The translations under genes were made by a program, and so were the position numbers. A DNA stretch of 64,000 nt. Origin: an uncultured Saprospiraceae bacterium (GTDB lineage Bacteria > Bacteroidota > Bacteroidia > Chitinophagales > Saprospiraceae). Location: contig CALIAU010000015.1 of the NCBI GenBank assembly GCA_938045585.1, forward strand, positions 62,001-126,000, given 5' to 3'. The notes beneath the pieces are model-generated. The model was not told the origin of the DNA. It ran no database searches and saw only the letters and a program-made list of their open reading frames with translations. Shown one piece after another: positions 17,745 to 27,026 of the stretch (its first letter is position 1; every line of letters starts with the position of its first letter).

Positions 17745-18191
17745 TCATAAGCCTATAGCAATGAGAGTAGCGACAATAAAATCAATATTTTGTTTTACTC
17801 GAATTACAAGTCCTATCGTATCCGTATTCCATTGAGAACAACTTACAATCCCTACCTCTTCCAGTTCATGCATAATTCTGTAGCTATTACGACCATCTTC
17901 TGAAACAAATAAGTAACGACTATTATCGGGACAGTCTAAGACAAAGCGTGTATGTCGCATATGAATTATAAGACTTGCTACGAACCCTCCGATAGCTTCA
18001 ATTTCAAATTTCCTTTCTCTTAGCTTAGTGAGTTTATATTCCTTCTGAGTGATAACAGAGCTGTACAAAATATAGCCTTGGTCAAGTTGTGATCCTGTAG
18101 AAACTCCTATCTTCTCACCATAGGAACCTAACAATACTAATTCTCCTTCTCTTAATTGCTTTTTTGACTTTAGTATATATTTTCGATGCAA
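17745..18191 (-). CDS. Hypothetical protein
   Basis: 148 residues, family not recognised. It begins with a basic segment ('KYILKSKKQLREGELVLLGSYG') and is predicted mostly beta: 'GYILYSSVITQKEYKLTKL', 'FEIEAIGGFVASLIIHMRHTRFVLD', 'RYLFVSEDGRNSYRIMHEL', ending in a hydrophobic strand or short membrane-like segment ('IDFIVATLIAIGL'). The alternation of strands recalls Tubby/scramblase-like folds, but this is a weak impression. The start can only be TTG at 18191, because an in-frame TAA lies five codons upstream. It sits 38 bp downstream of acpH in the smc operon and ends next to the palindromic repeat. Confidence 0.55.
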   Translation of the reverse strand: MHRKYILKSKKQLREGELVLLGSYGEKIGVSTGSQLDQGYILYSSVITQKEYKLTKLRERKFEIEAIGGFVASLIIHMRHTRFVLDCPDNSRYLFVSEDGRNSYRIMHELEEVGIVSCSQWNTDTIGLVIRVKQNIDFIVATLIAIGL

Positions 18192-18229
18192 GGTAGAAAG
18201 GTCTTAAACAAAAGTTTATACAATTGGGT

Positions 18230-18811
18230 TTAGAATGTACATTTTGATTTCGCCATTGCTAAAAGCTCTGGAAAGAATAAATTAAAAAGACGATTAAACT
18301 CTTCTTCGTTTTCATCTAAATCTTGAATGGCACTTACAAAATTCGATGGGAATTTAGTCCGCGTATCCATATAGTTAAATGACCTTGTCAATCCTTCCCT
18401 ATTGCCAAAGGCAGCAAGAAAATCTGTCTCCATCATAGCCTCAATTTTTGAAGCGAGTTTGGCAGGCATTTGTTCTTTATAACTATTGAAATGTGTATAG
18501 ACTGTATCAATGAAATCTCTTAAACTTTCATCACTATAATCCTTCCAGTTTTTAATAAGAAAGTAATCCCAAATGATATCAATGATCACAGAAGAATACT
18601 TTCCATGCCTTGGCCTAAGTATAGCAACTGCCTCACGTACATAGGGATGTTGATCTGTGAAACTATCTATTTCTCTGTGTAGGTAGATACCTTCCAGGAT
18701 TCTGCCTGAATAGTTTTTTAATTCATTAGGTCGCACCGCATCTGCTATAAAATTACCTATCAAGATTTCAGGATCTGAACAAGACAAAAAACAGTGTGCG
18801 AGGTAATTCAA
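18230..18811 (-). CDS. acpH: Acyl carrier protein phosphodiesterase (AcpH-like)
   Basis: 193 residues, the usual length of AcpH. The N-terminus 'MNYLAHCFLSCSDPEILIGNFIADAV' and 'GIYLHREIDSFTDQHP' carry the HD-like metal-binding His and Asp residues of the family, and 'IIDIIWDYFLIKNW' follows. AcpH removes the 4'-phosphopantetheine group from acyl carrier protein. The start is TTG at 18811, since the smc stop lies at 18813-18815 and no ATG fits; the N-terminal sequence fits the family exactly. One base separates it from smc, so it is surely co-transcribed. Confidence 0.88.
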   Translation of the reverse strand: MNYLAHCFLSCSDPEILIGNFIADAVRPNELKNYSGRILEGIYLHREIDSFTDQHPYVREAVAILRPRHGKYSSVIIDIIWDYFLIKNWKDYSDESLRDFIDTVYTHFNSYKEQMPAKLASKIEAMMETDFLAAFGNREGLTRSFNYMDTRTKFPSNFVSAIQDLDENEEEFNRLFNLFFPELLAMAKSKCTF

Positions 18812-18812
18812 A

Positions 18813-21800
18813 TTAGTTATTTACTACTTTAAGCGTTGGAGTATATTCATAATTTCTAAAATCAACAGGACTCATTGCAGATACTCCCTGCTCTTGCATA
18901 AAGACACCATATAAAACCTCCAAGGCAGCCATAGTTGCTTTGTTGTGTGTTATGATTATGAACTGTGAGGTATCTGAGAACCTATTAATGAGCTTAGAGA
19001 ACTTAAGTACATTGGCATCATCCAATGGTGCATCTACCTCATCAAGAATACAGAATGGTGCCGGCTTTAAAAGGTATAATGAAAACAATAAGGCCGTGGC
19101 AGTAAGGGTCTTCTCTCCTCCTGATAATTGAGATAGAGACTTAGGTCGTTTTCCTTTAGGTTTTGCTATCACTTCTATCTCGGACTCCAATGGTGAGTCT
19201 GGGTTTAGTAGAATTAGTTCGCAGTCGTCATCATCAGAAAACAAACTTCTAAATACATCTTTGAAGTTAGCATTGATTCTGTCAAATGCATCCTTAAACT
19301 TCTGTGTGGCATCTGTTTCTATTTCTACAATAGTTTGCAACAAAGATTCTTTTGCTGCGATGATATCTTCGCGCTGGGTAATGATTTCATCGTGCCTTTG
19401 TTTTGTTTCTTCATATGCTGTTACCGCCATTGGGTTTACCTCACCATAATGGGATATTTTATGTCTCAGTTTTTCAACGCGTTCACCCATTTCTGCATAG
19501 TCCAACTCTTCATCGATTTCACCTGATGCAAGTACCTCTTCTAAGGTAATATCAAATTCAATTTTAAGACGCTCTGCAACTCCATTCATTTCTAGTTGAT
19601 AGCCATGGTGTTGCTCTTTGTTTTCATTGATTTTTATTTGAAGAGCCTGCTGCTGCCTGTTTAACTCGCGTATACTAGTCTCCATCTCCGCTATCCTATT
19701 GCGCACCTCATAATATTCTTGCTCGTCAGCATTCAGCAATTTTTGCTTCTCGTCCTTTTCTTGATAATCTGTTATCAAGGCCTGTTCTAATTCAGCTATT
19801 AATTGTGTAGCCTCTTCTACAACACGTTGGTTTTCTGAAGACTTATTTTTCTCTTGCTCCCTACTCTGCTGATTCTCTTCTATTTGCTTTTCTAAATAAT
19901 CTATTTCTGTTTTGAAGTTTTGTTCCGTGCCTTGCTGCCGTATGTGTTCAATTTGTTTTTCATTGAACTTTTCGGAGGCTTCTGTCAGGCGTTTTTCTAA
20001 ACCTATTATCTCATCTTCACTTTTATCAGGCATATTCCTGATTTCGGTTTTTTGAGATTCCAACTCTTCTAATTTAGTCTTGTAAGTTGAAATCTTTTCG
20101 TGCGACTTCGCCAATGATTCCTGGGTGAGCTTTTCTTGTTCTCTTGACTCTTGGAAACTCGTGTTTTGTAACTGTGTTTCTGTTTCAATTTTAACCAAGG
20201 CTCTTCTTTCTGTACCTATGGAATTTTGCACTTCTACAAGTTCAGCACGGAGGCTGTCAATCGTTATACCGGCAAGCTTTTCCTGCACTTCTACTGTCTT
20301 GTCAGCTATAATTTTAATTTCTGCTTCTTTGGTCTTTATCTCTGCTCTTACTTTCTCAAGTCGTTGTTTTCTACCTATTTTCTTCCCTTCAAATAATCCT
20401 AAGGAGCCTCCACGCATCTCGTTGGCTCTTTTAAGTACGGATCCATTTTTACTAATCAGTACAGCGTCTTTTGATATTGCACTATCTGCATTTGCAAACA
20501 CCGACTCTGGAACCACATAGGCATTTGCACAGAGCATATCCATTAACTTGTCATAACGCGTGTCTACTTGAATTACCGATCTTAGATTTTTCCAACTGGG
20601 ATCTCCACTATTCTGCATATGATCAGCAGCAGTAATTTCTTCTAATAGAAAGAAATTTGCCTTTCCTCTCTGTGCGGATTTTAGCAAGGACAATCCTTCA
20701 TACGCCTCCTTAATGTTATTTACTATAAAGTGATTTGTATAGGGTTCTAAGAACTGTTCTACAGCAGATCTATATTCTTCGTCACAACGTATAATATCTG
20801 CAAGCATGGTAAGAGAACCACCCCAATTCTTTTTGAGATACTTGATAGAATCAGGAAAGCCTTCTAAGTTCTCAATCATATTTCTGAGTAAGCCTTCCTC
20901 TGATTGGAGTTTGTCTAAATGTCGATTCTTGTCGGCTAATGAAGCTTTAAGCTGTTCGAGTTCTGCTCTAAGGACCTTCTCCTCTTCGACAGATGCAGTA
21001 ATTTGAGAAAGAATATTTTCTTCCTTGGAATTAAGACCAGATATAACACCCTCTAAGCTTTGCAAGGCGGTTGCTAAGGCCTGTAGCTTAGGTCCTAGTG
21101 CATTATTGTTATCATTTATGAAGCTTAGATTCTTTTCAAAGGTTGCCACATTATTATGCTCGATGGCCATTTCCTTTTCGAGCTCATTTGTTTGGTCAGT
21201 AAGCTCATGAAGTAAGGCCTTATTCTTTTCGAAATCATTTTTTACTATGTCATACTGTGATTTGAGTTTTTCGTAATCCGTCTTAGCGGTTTCAAATTCC
21301 TCTAGTATCCCAGTTGACTCCAGACTTAATTTATCTAGCTGTGTGCGCTTTTCTTCAAGTTGGATTTTTAATGTATTGTTTCGTTCTTCTCTAGAAGCAA
21401 TAGATTTGTTTAGTGATTTTACTGATTCTGTGTTAAAATGTAACTTCTCTAAGTTGATATTCTTCTCGTTTTCCTTGGCTCTAATGATTTCAAATAAATC
21501 ATTAATTTCTTTCTGCTTACCACTTACTAGCTGTTCTTTTTCTAGATTATCCTTCTTGAATTTTTCTAAATCTGCTTCCAGCGTGGCTGCCTTCGTGTTA
21601 TCACCCGCATATTTCTCTTCTTGCAAACTTATTTCATGTTTGCTCGCCTTGTATTTTCCCTCTAGATCTTTAATATGAAATCTGGTGTATACAATTGACT
21701 TCTCCTTATATTCAGCCTTGAAGTCATTAAATTTCTGCGCTCGTTTCGCCTGTCTTTCCAAGGAACGCATATGATTACTTAGTTCGAAAACTATATCCTC

Positions 21801-22373
21801 GAGACGTTCAAGATCTGCTTGTGTACTCTTGAGTTTAAGCTGAGTCTCATGCTTGCGCACCTTGTACTTTGATATTCCAGCGCCTTGCTCAAACATCTTT
21901 CTACGGGCATTATTCTTATTCTGAAGAATACTATCTACCATGGCAAGTTCAATGATGGAATAGGAATTAGACCCAATTCCAGCATCAATAAACAAATTGA
22001 GAATATCTTTTCTCCTACACGTAACGTTGTTTAGTCTATATTCACTATCACCATTTCTATAGAGTAACCTAGATATAGATACGGTGTTGTATTCTACTGG
22101 TAATATGTTCTTTGTATTCTCGAAGGTCAGTGTAACCTGACAAACACCTGCCTGTTTTCTACTTCTTGTACCATTGAAAAGAACATCACTCATTTTATTG
22201 AGTCTCAGCTCTTTACTCTTCTGTTCTCCTAAAACCCATCGTATAGAATCTACTATATTCGATTTTCCAGACCCATTTGGTCCTATAATTCCAATCTGAT
22301 TTTGTTCAAATGGAATAAGTGTGTCATTCGCGAAGCTTTTAAAGCCCTTTATCCTTAAACTCTGTAGTCTCAT
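18813..22373 (-). CDS. smc: Chromosome segregation protein SMC
   Basis: 1186 residues, full length for bacterial SMC. Walker A is 'GPNGSGKSN' at 31-39. Two long coiled coils flank a hinge at about 500-640 ('WGGSLTMLADIIRCDEEYRSAVEQFLEPYTNHFIV', 'GLFEGKKIGRKQRLEKV'). The C-terminal head has the ABC signature 'LSGGEK' at 1083-1088 and Walker B 'CILDEVDAPLDD' at about 1108-1119. The ATP-driven dimer compacts and segregates the chromosome with ScpA and ScpB, which are not in the window. It begins the minus-strand operon that continues with acpH and a hypothetical gene. The start is an ATG directly at the N-terminal 'RLQSLRIKGFKSF'. Confidence 0.97.
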   Translation of the reverse strand: MRLQSLRIKGFKSFANDTLIPFEQNQIGIIGPNGSGKSNIVDSIRWVLGEQKSKELRLNKMSDVLFNGTRSRKQAGVCQVTLTFENTKNILPVEYNTVSISRLLYRNGDSEYRLNNVTCRRKDILNLFIDAGIGSNSYSIIELAMVDSILQNKNNARRKMFEQGAGISKYKVRKHETQLKLKSTQADLERLEDIVFELSNHMRSLERQAKRAQKFNDFKAEYKEKSIVYTRFHIKDLEGKYKASKHEISLQEEKYAGDNTKAATLEADLEKFKKDNLEKEQLVSGKQKEINDLFEIIRAKENEKNINLEKLHFNTESVKSLNKSIASREERNNTLKIQLEEKRTQLDKLSLESTGILEEFETAKTDYEKLKSQYDIVKNDFEKNKALLHELTDQTNELEKEMAIEHNNVATFEKNLSFINDNNNALGPKLQALATALQSLEGVISGLNSKEENILSQITASVEEEKVLRAELEQLKASLADKNRHLDKLQSEEGLLRNMIENLEGFPDSIKYLKKNWGGSLTMLADIIRCDEEYRSAVEQFLEPYTNHFIVNNIKEAYEGLSLLKSAQRGKANFFLLEEITAADHMQNSGDPSWKNLRSVIQVDTRYDKLMDMLCANAYVVPESVFANADSAISKDAVLISKNGSVLKRANEMRGGSLGLFEGKKIGRKQRLEKVRAEIKTKEAEIKIIADKTVEVQEKLAGITIDSLRAELVEVQNSIGTERRALVKIETETQLQNTSFQESREQEKLTQESLAKSHEKISTYKTKLEELESQKTEIRNMPDKSEDEIIGLEKRLTEASEKFNEKQIEHIRQQGTEQNFKTEIDYLEKQIEENQQSREQEKNKSSENQRVVEEATQLIAELEQALITDYQEKDEKQKLLNADEQEYYEVRNRIAEMETSIRELNRQQQALQIKINENKEQHHGYQLEMNGVAERLKIEFDITLEEVLASGEIDEELDYAEMGERVEKLRHKISHYGEVNPMAVTAYEETKQRHDEIITQREDIIAAKESLLQTIVEIETDATQKFKDAFDRINANFKDVFRSLFSDDDDCELILLNPDSPLESEIEVIAKPKGKRPKSLSQLSGGEKTLTATALLFSLYLLKPAPFCILDEVDAPLDDANVLKFSKLINRFSDTSQFIIITHNKATMAALEVLYGVFMQEQGVSAMSPVDFRNYEYTPTLKVVNN

Positions 22374-22611
22374 GTGGGCAAATATAGAGAAACTTTATAT
22401 GTATTAATTCTATATGTAATCATATTTATACACAATTTGCTTATATATAAATATTAATACATTATTGTCTCATTATCAATCAATTATAAAATCGTTAGGA
22501 AAAAGAAATACGCTCTTTCAGGCGCATTAAAATCAAGTAAAACTTAGCTTAAAAAATGGAGCTAAATGCAAATGTAAATTTTGTATGTTAGGGTAAGTTA
22601 AAACCTACATA

Positions 22612-23154
22612 ATGAAACTCTTGAAGATCCTTTTAAGTATCTTATTTATACTCTTAACTTTCTTCTTTGCGATGGGCTTTATAAAATCAAAAATAGCCTA
22701 TGGTCACGAAGTTATTGTGAACAAACCTATATCAGAAGCCTGGTCTGTTCTGCAGGATGAAACAAAGATGGCTGATTGGCTAGCTGGCTTTAAAAGTATT
22801 GAACACCTAAGTGGAGATAAGGGTGCTGTGGGTTCTACCTATAAGGTTATTGTCAATCCTGGAGAGGGTCAAGCCGATTTTGAAATGATTGAAACCTTAA
22901 AGTCCATCAAAGAAAATGATCACATTAGGCTCGAACTAGATAGTGAAATGATGCTGTTTGATCAAACTACACGCCTTGAAACTGTAGATGGAGGTACCAA
23001 AATCACAACAGAATCACTGGTAAAAGGTAAGGGCATTATGATGCGTTCCATGTTTGCAATCATGGATCTATTTACAGATTCATTCACTAAACAAGAAGTA
23101 GAGAATATTGAGAAGCTTAAGGTAACTATTGAATCAAATACTAAACAATATTAA
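22612..23154 (+). CDS. Membrane-anchored SRPBCC-domain protein
   Basis: 180 residues. A single hydrophobic helix at about 5-25 (signal anchor or uncleaved signal) precedes one SRPBCC/polyketide-cyclase-like domain: 'HEVIVNKPISEAWSVLQDETKMADWLAGFKSIE' (about 32-65), then beta strands and a final helix 'FTDSFTKQEVENIEKLKVTIE'. The fold binds small hydrophobic molecules; the ligand is unknown. It stands alone between smc (divergent) and the giant secreted protein, with about 240 bp of AT-rich intergenic DNA upstream. Confidence 0.8.
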   Translation: MKLLKILLSILFILLTFFFAMGFIKSKIAYGHEVIVNKPISEAWSVLQDETKMADWLAGFKSIEHLSGDKGAVGSTYKVIVNPGEGQADFEMIETLKSIKENDHIRLELDSEMMLFDQTTRLETVDGGTKITTESLVKGKGIMMRSMFAIMDLFTDSFTKQEVENIEKLKVTIESNTKQY

Positions 23155-23334
23155 TATTCAAATAGAAATATTTTGTCCGTGCACATATAAAAAGCTTGTT
23201 TTTCAGTTTTTATCACCTTTACAGCCATTCAATAGAAATTTTAAATAATACATTTGAAAGGAATGTTAGTGATTTTAGCTCACTACCAAGTTTTTTTTTT
23301 ACAATCACTACAGTAACAATCAATGCTATTCGCT

Positions 23335-26300
23335 ATGAATTTAAATCACACCACACTCAGATTTACCCTAGTCAGTTTTGTTTTATTTTTTTGCATACAG
23401 CTTAATAGCCAACTCTTCCACGATGATCTCGTCTTAGAAGGCAATCTCACCTTTCAAGAAATTGTGGAAAAAACAGAAAAACACTTTGATGTCAAAACAC
23501 GTGTTAGAGGTCAAGGTTATAAACAATTCCAACGATGGAAATACTGGGCTGCTCGTAATCTAGATGAGAATGGAAAAGTCAGATCAGATGCAGATGCCTT
23601 ACGATCTTATAACAAATTCGCTGCAACTAGTAATACGCCTCAGCGAACCCTAGATGGTAATTTTATTGAGTTGGGTCCTTTAGCTGCTACGAATACTTCC
23701 ACTTGGTCTTCGGCCTTGGGACGTATCAGTGCGGTAGGATTGGATGTATCAGATGATGCACATATTATTGTTGGTGCCCCTACAGGAGGTATTTGGAAAA
23801 CATTAGACTATGGAGCCACTTGGACTCCTCTTTTTGATGAGATGCTTTTAATGGATGTATTTGGAATTGAAATATCCCATGCAGATCCAGACAGATATTG
23901 GGTTGGCCTAAGTGATGGTATATTAACATCGACTGATGGTGGAACTACCTGGACTGCCGTAGGTGGTGCAACGAGTGGTCTCTTTAATACAGTTGAAATG
24001 CATCCAATGGATGCTGATTTAGTATTTGCTGTTGAACAAGGAACTGGAAGAGTGCACAGATCTGAAGATGGTGGTGATAATTTTAGTATTGTCATGGATC
24101 ATAATTCATTTATGTATGATCTAGAATTTCATCCTAGCAATCCTGATATAATCTATGCCTCTGGTAATGATGCCATGTATATATCTACAGACACGGGTGC
24201 TAGCTTTAGTGAAATAACAACAGGGCCATGGAATGGCTTTGGCAATACACTTATGATGGCAGTAACGCCTGCTGCTGAAGATCGTATCTATGTTCTGGAA
24301 GAAACAGGAGGTGGATTTAATGCAGTGTATATGAGCGAAAATTTGGGATCTACTTGGACAACTCTTTCTGACAATACCTGTAACTGCAATAATATTATGG
24401 GCTATGACCAAAATGGCTCTGGTGGTCAAGGACCTAGAGATATGGATATCATTGTATCTCCTGTGAATCCCGACATCATACATGTTGCAGGTGTAGAAAC
24501 TTGGAGATCAACTAACCTTGGAGAATCGTTTATTAAAACGACTAACTGGAGTTCGCCTGGACAATCCAACTTTGTACATGCAGATGTGGATTTACTGATG
24601 TATGATAATGAAAGAATTATTGCAGGAACGGATGGAGGTATCTATGTATCAACGGATGATGCAACGAGTTGGACAGATATAACTCCTGGCATTGGTGTTC
24701 GCCAATTTTATCGTATTGGAGCCTCTGCAACAGAGGAAGATCAAGTCTCAGGTGGTTCTCAAGATAATGGAACAGGTATGCTAAAAGATGGTATTTGGTT
24801 TGACTTTATGGGTGCAGATGGCATGGAAACCTTTGTCGACTGGAGTAATCCGGATGTTGTCTATGGTACAGTACAATTTGGAGCCTTATATAAATCCGTA
24901 GACGGTGCGCAGAGCTTAGCAAATATTTCGACACCAGGAGGAGATGGAAATTGGGTAACTCCTTTTGAACAAGACCCTGTTGATGCAAACGTTATTTATA
25001 CAGCAAGAGAAGAATTATGGAAAAGTGAAAATGGGGGATCTACTTGGACTGCCTTAACAAATATAAATAATGGATCTAGAGTAGATGAATTTAAAGTCTC
25101 TCCTGTAGATAATAATTATTTGTTTCTAACAAGCGGCAATGTCATGCGTATTTCCACGGATGGAGGAAATACTTGGACGACATCTGATCTACCTGCGGGC
25201 GTAAATTATATCGCCGTGCATCCACTTAATCCTGAGCGCCTTGCCATTGCAGTTACAGGATCAGTAAATAAAATCTATGAAAGTTTTGATGCAGGAACAA
25301 CATGGAATAATATTACTGGAAATTATCCTGATTTTGTCAGTGCAGCCTGTGTCTTATATGATCAGGTAACAGGTGGCTTATTTGCTGGAGGAAATCCAGG
25401 TATTTATCATACTGAATCTACAGATGCAGTACAATGGGAAGATGTTTCTTTTAACTTACCTAAGGTCCGTGTCACTGAGCTTGAAATTAGAGATTTGACC
25501 ATGTATGTGGCTACCTATGGTCGAGGTCTGTGGAAGGTTGGTTTTGAATGTGACGAGAATGTAATTGGCAAAGCATGTAATGATTCTGATCCATGCACCA
25601 GTAATGATGTCTATGATGAGAATTGTAATTGTGCAGGTGTAATTGCAGATTCGGACGGAGATGGTGTTTGTGATGCTTTAGATGTTTGTGAAGGAGGGGA
25701 TGATAATGAGGACTGGGATCATGATGGAATACCTAATTTCTGTGATGGTTGTGCTACAGATTGTCCAGATTCTGATTGTGATGCCATCTGTGACGAGGAT
25801 GATATTTGCCCAGGTGGTGATGATGCTTTGGACTTTGATGGAGATGGCATACCAGATTACTGCGATGACTGTGACACACAGGTAGGTCAAGCTTGTGATG
25901 ATAATGATCCGTGTACTGTTTTAGATACGTTTGATGAAAACTGTAATTGTATTGGTGTATTTGCAGATGCCGATGCAGATGGTGTTTGTGACGAACTAGA
26001 CCTTTGCCCTAATGGGGATGATACCTTGGATGCGGATGATGATGGTTTGCCAGATGATTGTGACCATTGTCCAAATCCAGGAGATACGCCTTCTCTTTTC
26101 CTTGAATTTTTAGTGGATACATATCCTGGCGAAAGTACATGGGAAGTACGGAACACTCTTGACGAGGTAGTAACTTCTTCTTTTGGCAATTATGCTGGTG
26201 TAACGGATACCGTCTTTGAGGAAATGTGTGTGGATCCAGATTGCTATGAATTTATCGTGTATGACACGTATGGAGATGGCATCTGTTGTGGTTTTGGTCA

Positions 26301-26826
26301 AGGACACTATATACTAACAAATGCAGCAGGTGACACAATAGCACAAGGCGGTGAGTTTGATTTTATAGATGTAACAGAAATTTGCATTGAAGGAGATCTT
26401 GTAACAGATTTGACAATGAATTCACTCATGTTGCCAACAACTGCCAGTGGTCTAACTACTCTGTTTTTTGCTGTTACTGTTTTTGAAGTCGGTGCGTCTA
26501 GTTCAGAAGGTGATATAAGTATCATCTTACCTAAGGATGATAGATTACCGATTGATTGGGATCCTTCTGCGACCATAGTAGGTCCTTCTGAAGTTGATAA
26601 TGCTATGTGGACTTATGATGGTAGTGATGATTCATTTCACATATGGACCAATACAGGAAGTATACCTTCTAATGGATCATCTACAATTGGTTTTTCAGGA
26701 AATTTTGATCCGCAGGCAACCACAGGTTTAGTAAGTTTTACGGCTACAATACTTGAAAATAGTGGTGGCGAACAAAATGGAACAAATAATATTGATGTCG
26801 AAACGCTCATTTACTTTAGTAATTAG
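23335..26826 (+). CDS. Giant secreted beta-propeller protein with TSP3-like repeats and novel C-terminal domain
   Basis: About 1163 residues from the Met at 23335, which begins a signal peptide ending near L-N-S-Q. Residues about 110-740 are repeated BNR/VPS10-like blades with 'S-x-D-G-G-x-T-W' Asp-box motifs ('STDGGTTWTAVG', 'SENGGSTWTALT', 'STDGGNTWTT'), as in sortilin-type or sialidase-like propellers. Residues about 745-925 hold Cys/Asp-rich calcium-binding modules ('DSDPCTSNDVYDENCNC', 'DSDGDGVCDALDVC'). A Cys-containing domain (about 925-1025, 'YDTYGDGICCGFGQG') and a tail of about 140 residues follow. No type A T9SS tail is present; the tail is shared with two other proteins here. Catalysis is unproven; it is probably an adhesin or surface hydrolase. 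Confidence 0.85.
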   Translation: MNLNHTTLRFTLVSFVLFFCIQLNSQLFHDDLVLEGNLTFQEIVEKTEKHFDVKTRVRGQGYKQFQRWKYWAARNLDENGKVRSDADALRSYNKFAATSNTPQRTLDGNFIELGPLAATNTSTWSSALGRISAVGLDVSDDAHIIVGAPTGGIWKTLDYGATWTPLFDEMLLMDVFGIEISHADPDRYWVGLSDGILTSTDGGTTWTAVGGATSGLFNTVEMHPMDADLVFAVEQGTGRVHRSEDGGDNFSIVMDHNSFMYDLEFHPSNPDIIYASGNDAMYISTDTGASFSEITTGPWNGFGNTLMMAVTPAAEDRIYVLEETGGGFNAVYMSENLGSTWTTLSDNTCNCNNIMGYDQNGSGGQGPRDMDIIVSPVNPDIIHVAGVETWRSTNLGESFIKTTNWSSPGQSNFVHADVDLLMYDNERIIAGTDGGIYVSTDDATSWTDITPGIGVRQFYRIGASATEEDQVSGGSQDNGTGMLKDGIWFDFMGADGMETFVDWSNPDVVYGTVQFGALYKSVDGAQSLANISTPGGDGNWVTPFEQDPVDANVIYTAREELWKSENGGSTWTALTNINNGSRVDEFKVSPVDNNYLFLTSGNVMRISTDGGNTWTTSDLPAGVNYIAVHPLNPERLAIAVTGSVNKIYESFDAGTTWNNITGNYPDFVSAACVLYDQVTGGLFAGGNPGIYHTESTDAVQWEDVSFNLPKVRVTELEIRDLTMYVATYGRGLWKVGFECDENVIGKACNDSDPCTSNDVYDENCNCAGVIADSDGDGVCDALDVCEGGDDNEDWDHDGIPNFCDGCATDCPDSDCDAICDEDDICPGGDDALDFDGDGIPDYCDDCDTQVGQACDDNDPCTVLDTFDENCNCIGVFADADADGVCDELDLCPNGDDTLDADDDGLPDDCDHCPNPGDTPSLFLEFLVDTYPGESTWEVRNTLDEVVTSSFGNYAGVTDTVFEEMCVDPDCYEFIVYDTYGDGICCGFGQGHYILTNAAGDTIAQGGEFDFIDVTEICIEGDLVTDLTMNSLMLPTTASGLTTLFFAVTVFEVGASSSEGDISIILPKDDRLPIDWDPSATIVGPSEVDNAMWTYDGSDDSFHIWTNTGSIPSNGSSTIGFSGNFDPQATTGLVSFTATILENSGGEQNGTNNIDVETLIYFSN

Positions 26827-26874
26827 AGCTTTGGAATTTATTTTGCTTTAACATAAATGCCATAAATAAACTAA

Positions 26875-26916
26875 TTAGGAATCTTAGCTATCTGTTATAC
26901 TTGCTAAGATTCCTAA
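26875..26916 (+). terminator. Hairpin terminator-like inverted repeat
   Basis: A perfect 14-bp inverted repeat, TTAGGAATCTTAGC (26875-26888) with GCTAAGATTCCTAA (26903-26916), and a 14-base loop, about 50 bp after the stop codon. No T tract follows, so it may protect the 3' end of the mRNA rather than terminate it. Confidence 0.55.
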
Positions 26917-27026
26917 GTAGTTCATGGACTTATCTCTCATCCTTTTATATTTCATGTATTTAATTCTACAATCAGTGGCTTTTAGTCCATTTTCATTATA
27001 GCTTTGCGCAATATTTTGCAAAGCCA

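Noticed and set aside
22379-22386. TATATTTG promoter element for smc
   Set aside because: It ends only 5 bases before the ATG, so transcription would start inside the gene; no TTG box is present.
23249-23256. TACATTTG as promoter of the propeller gene
   Set aside because: The TTG box is missing at 17-23 bp spacing; the nearest T-rich box is about 28 bp away.
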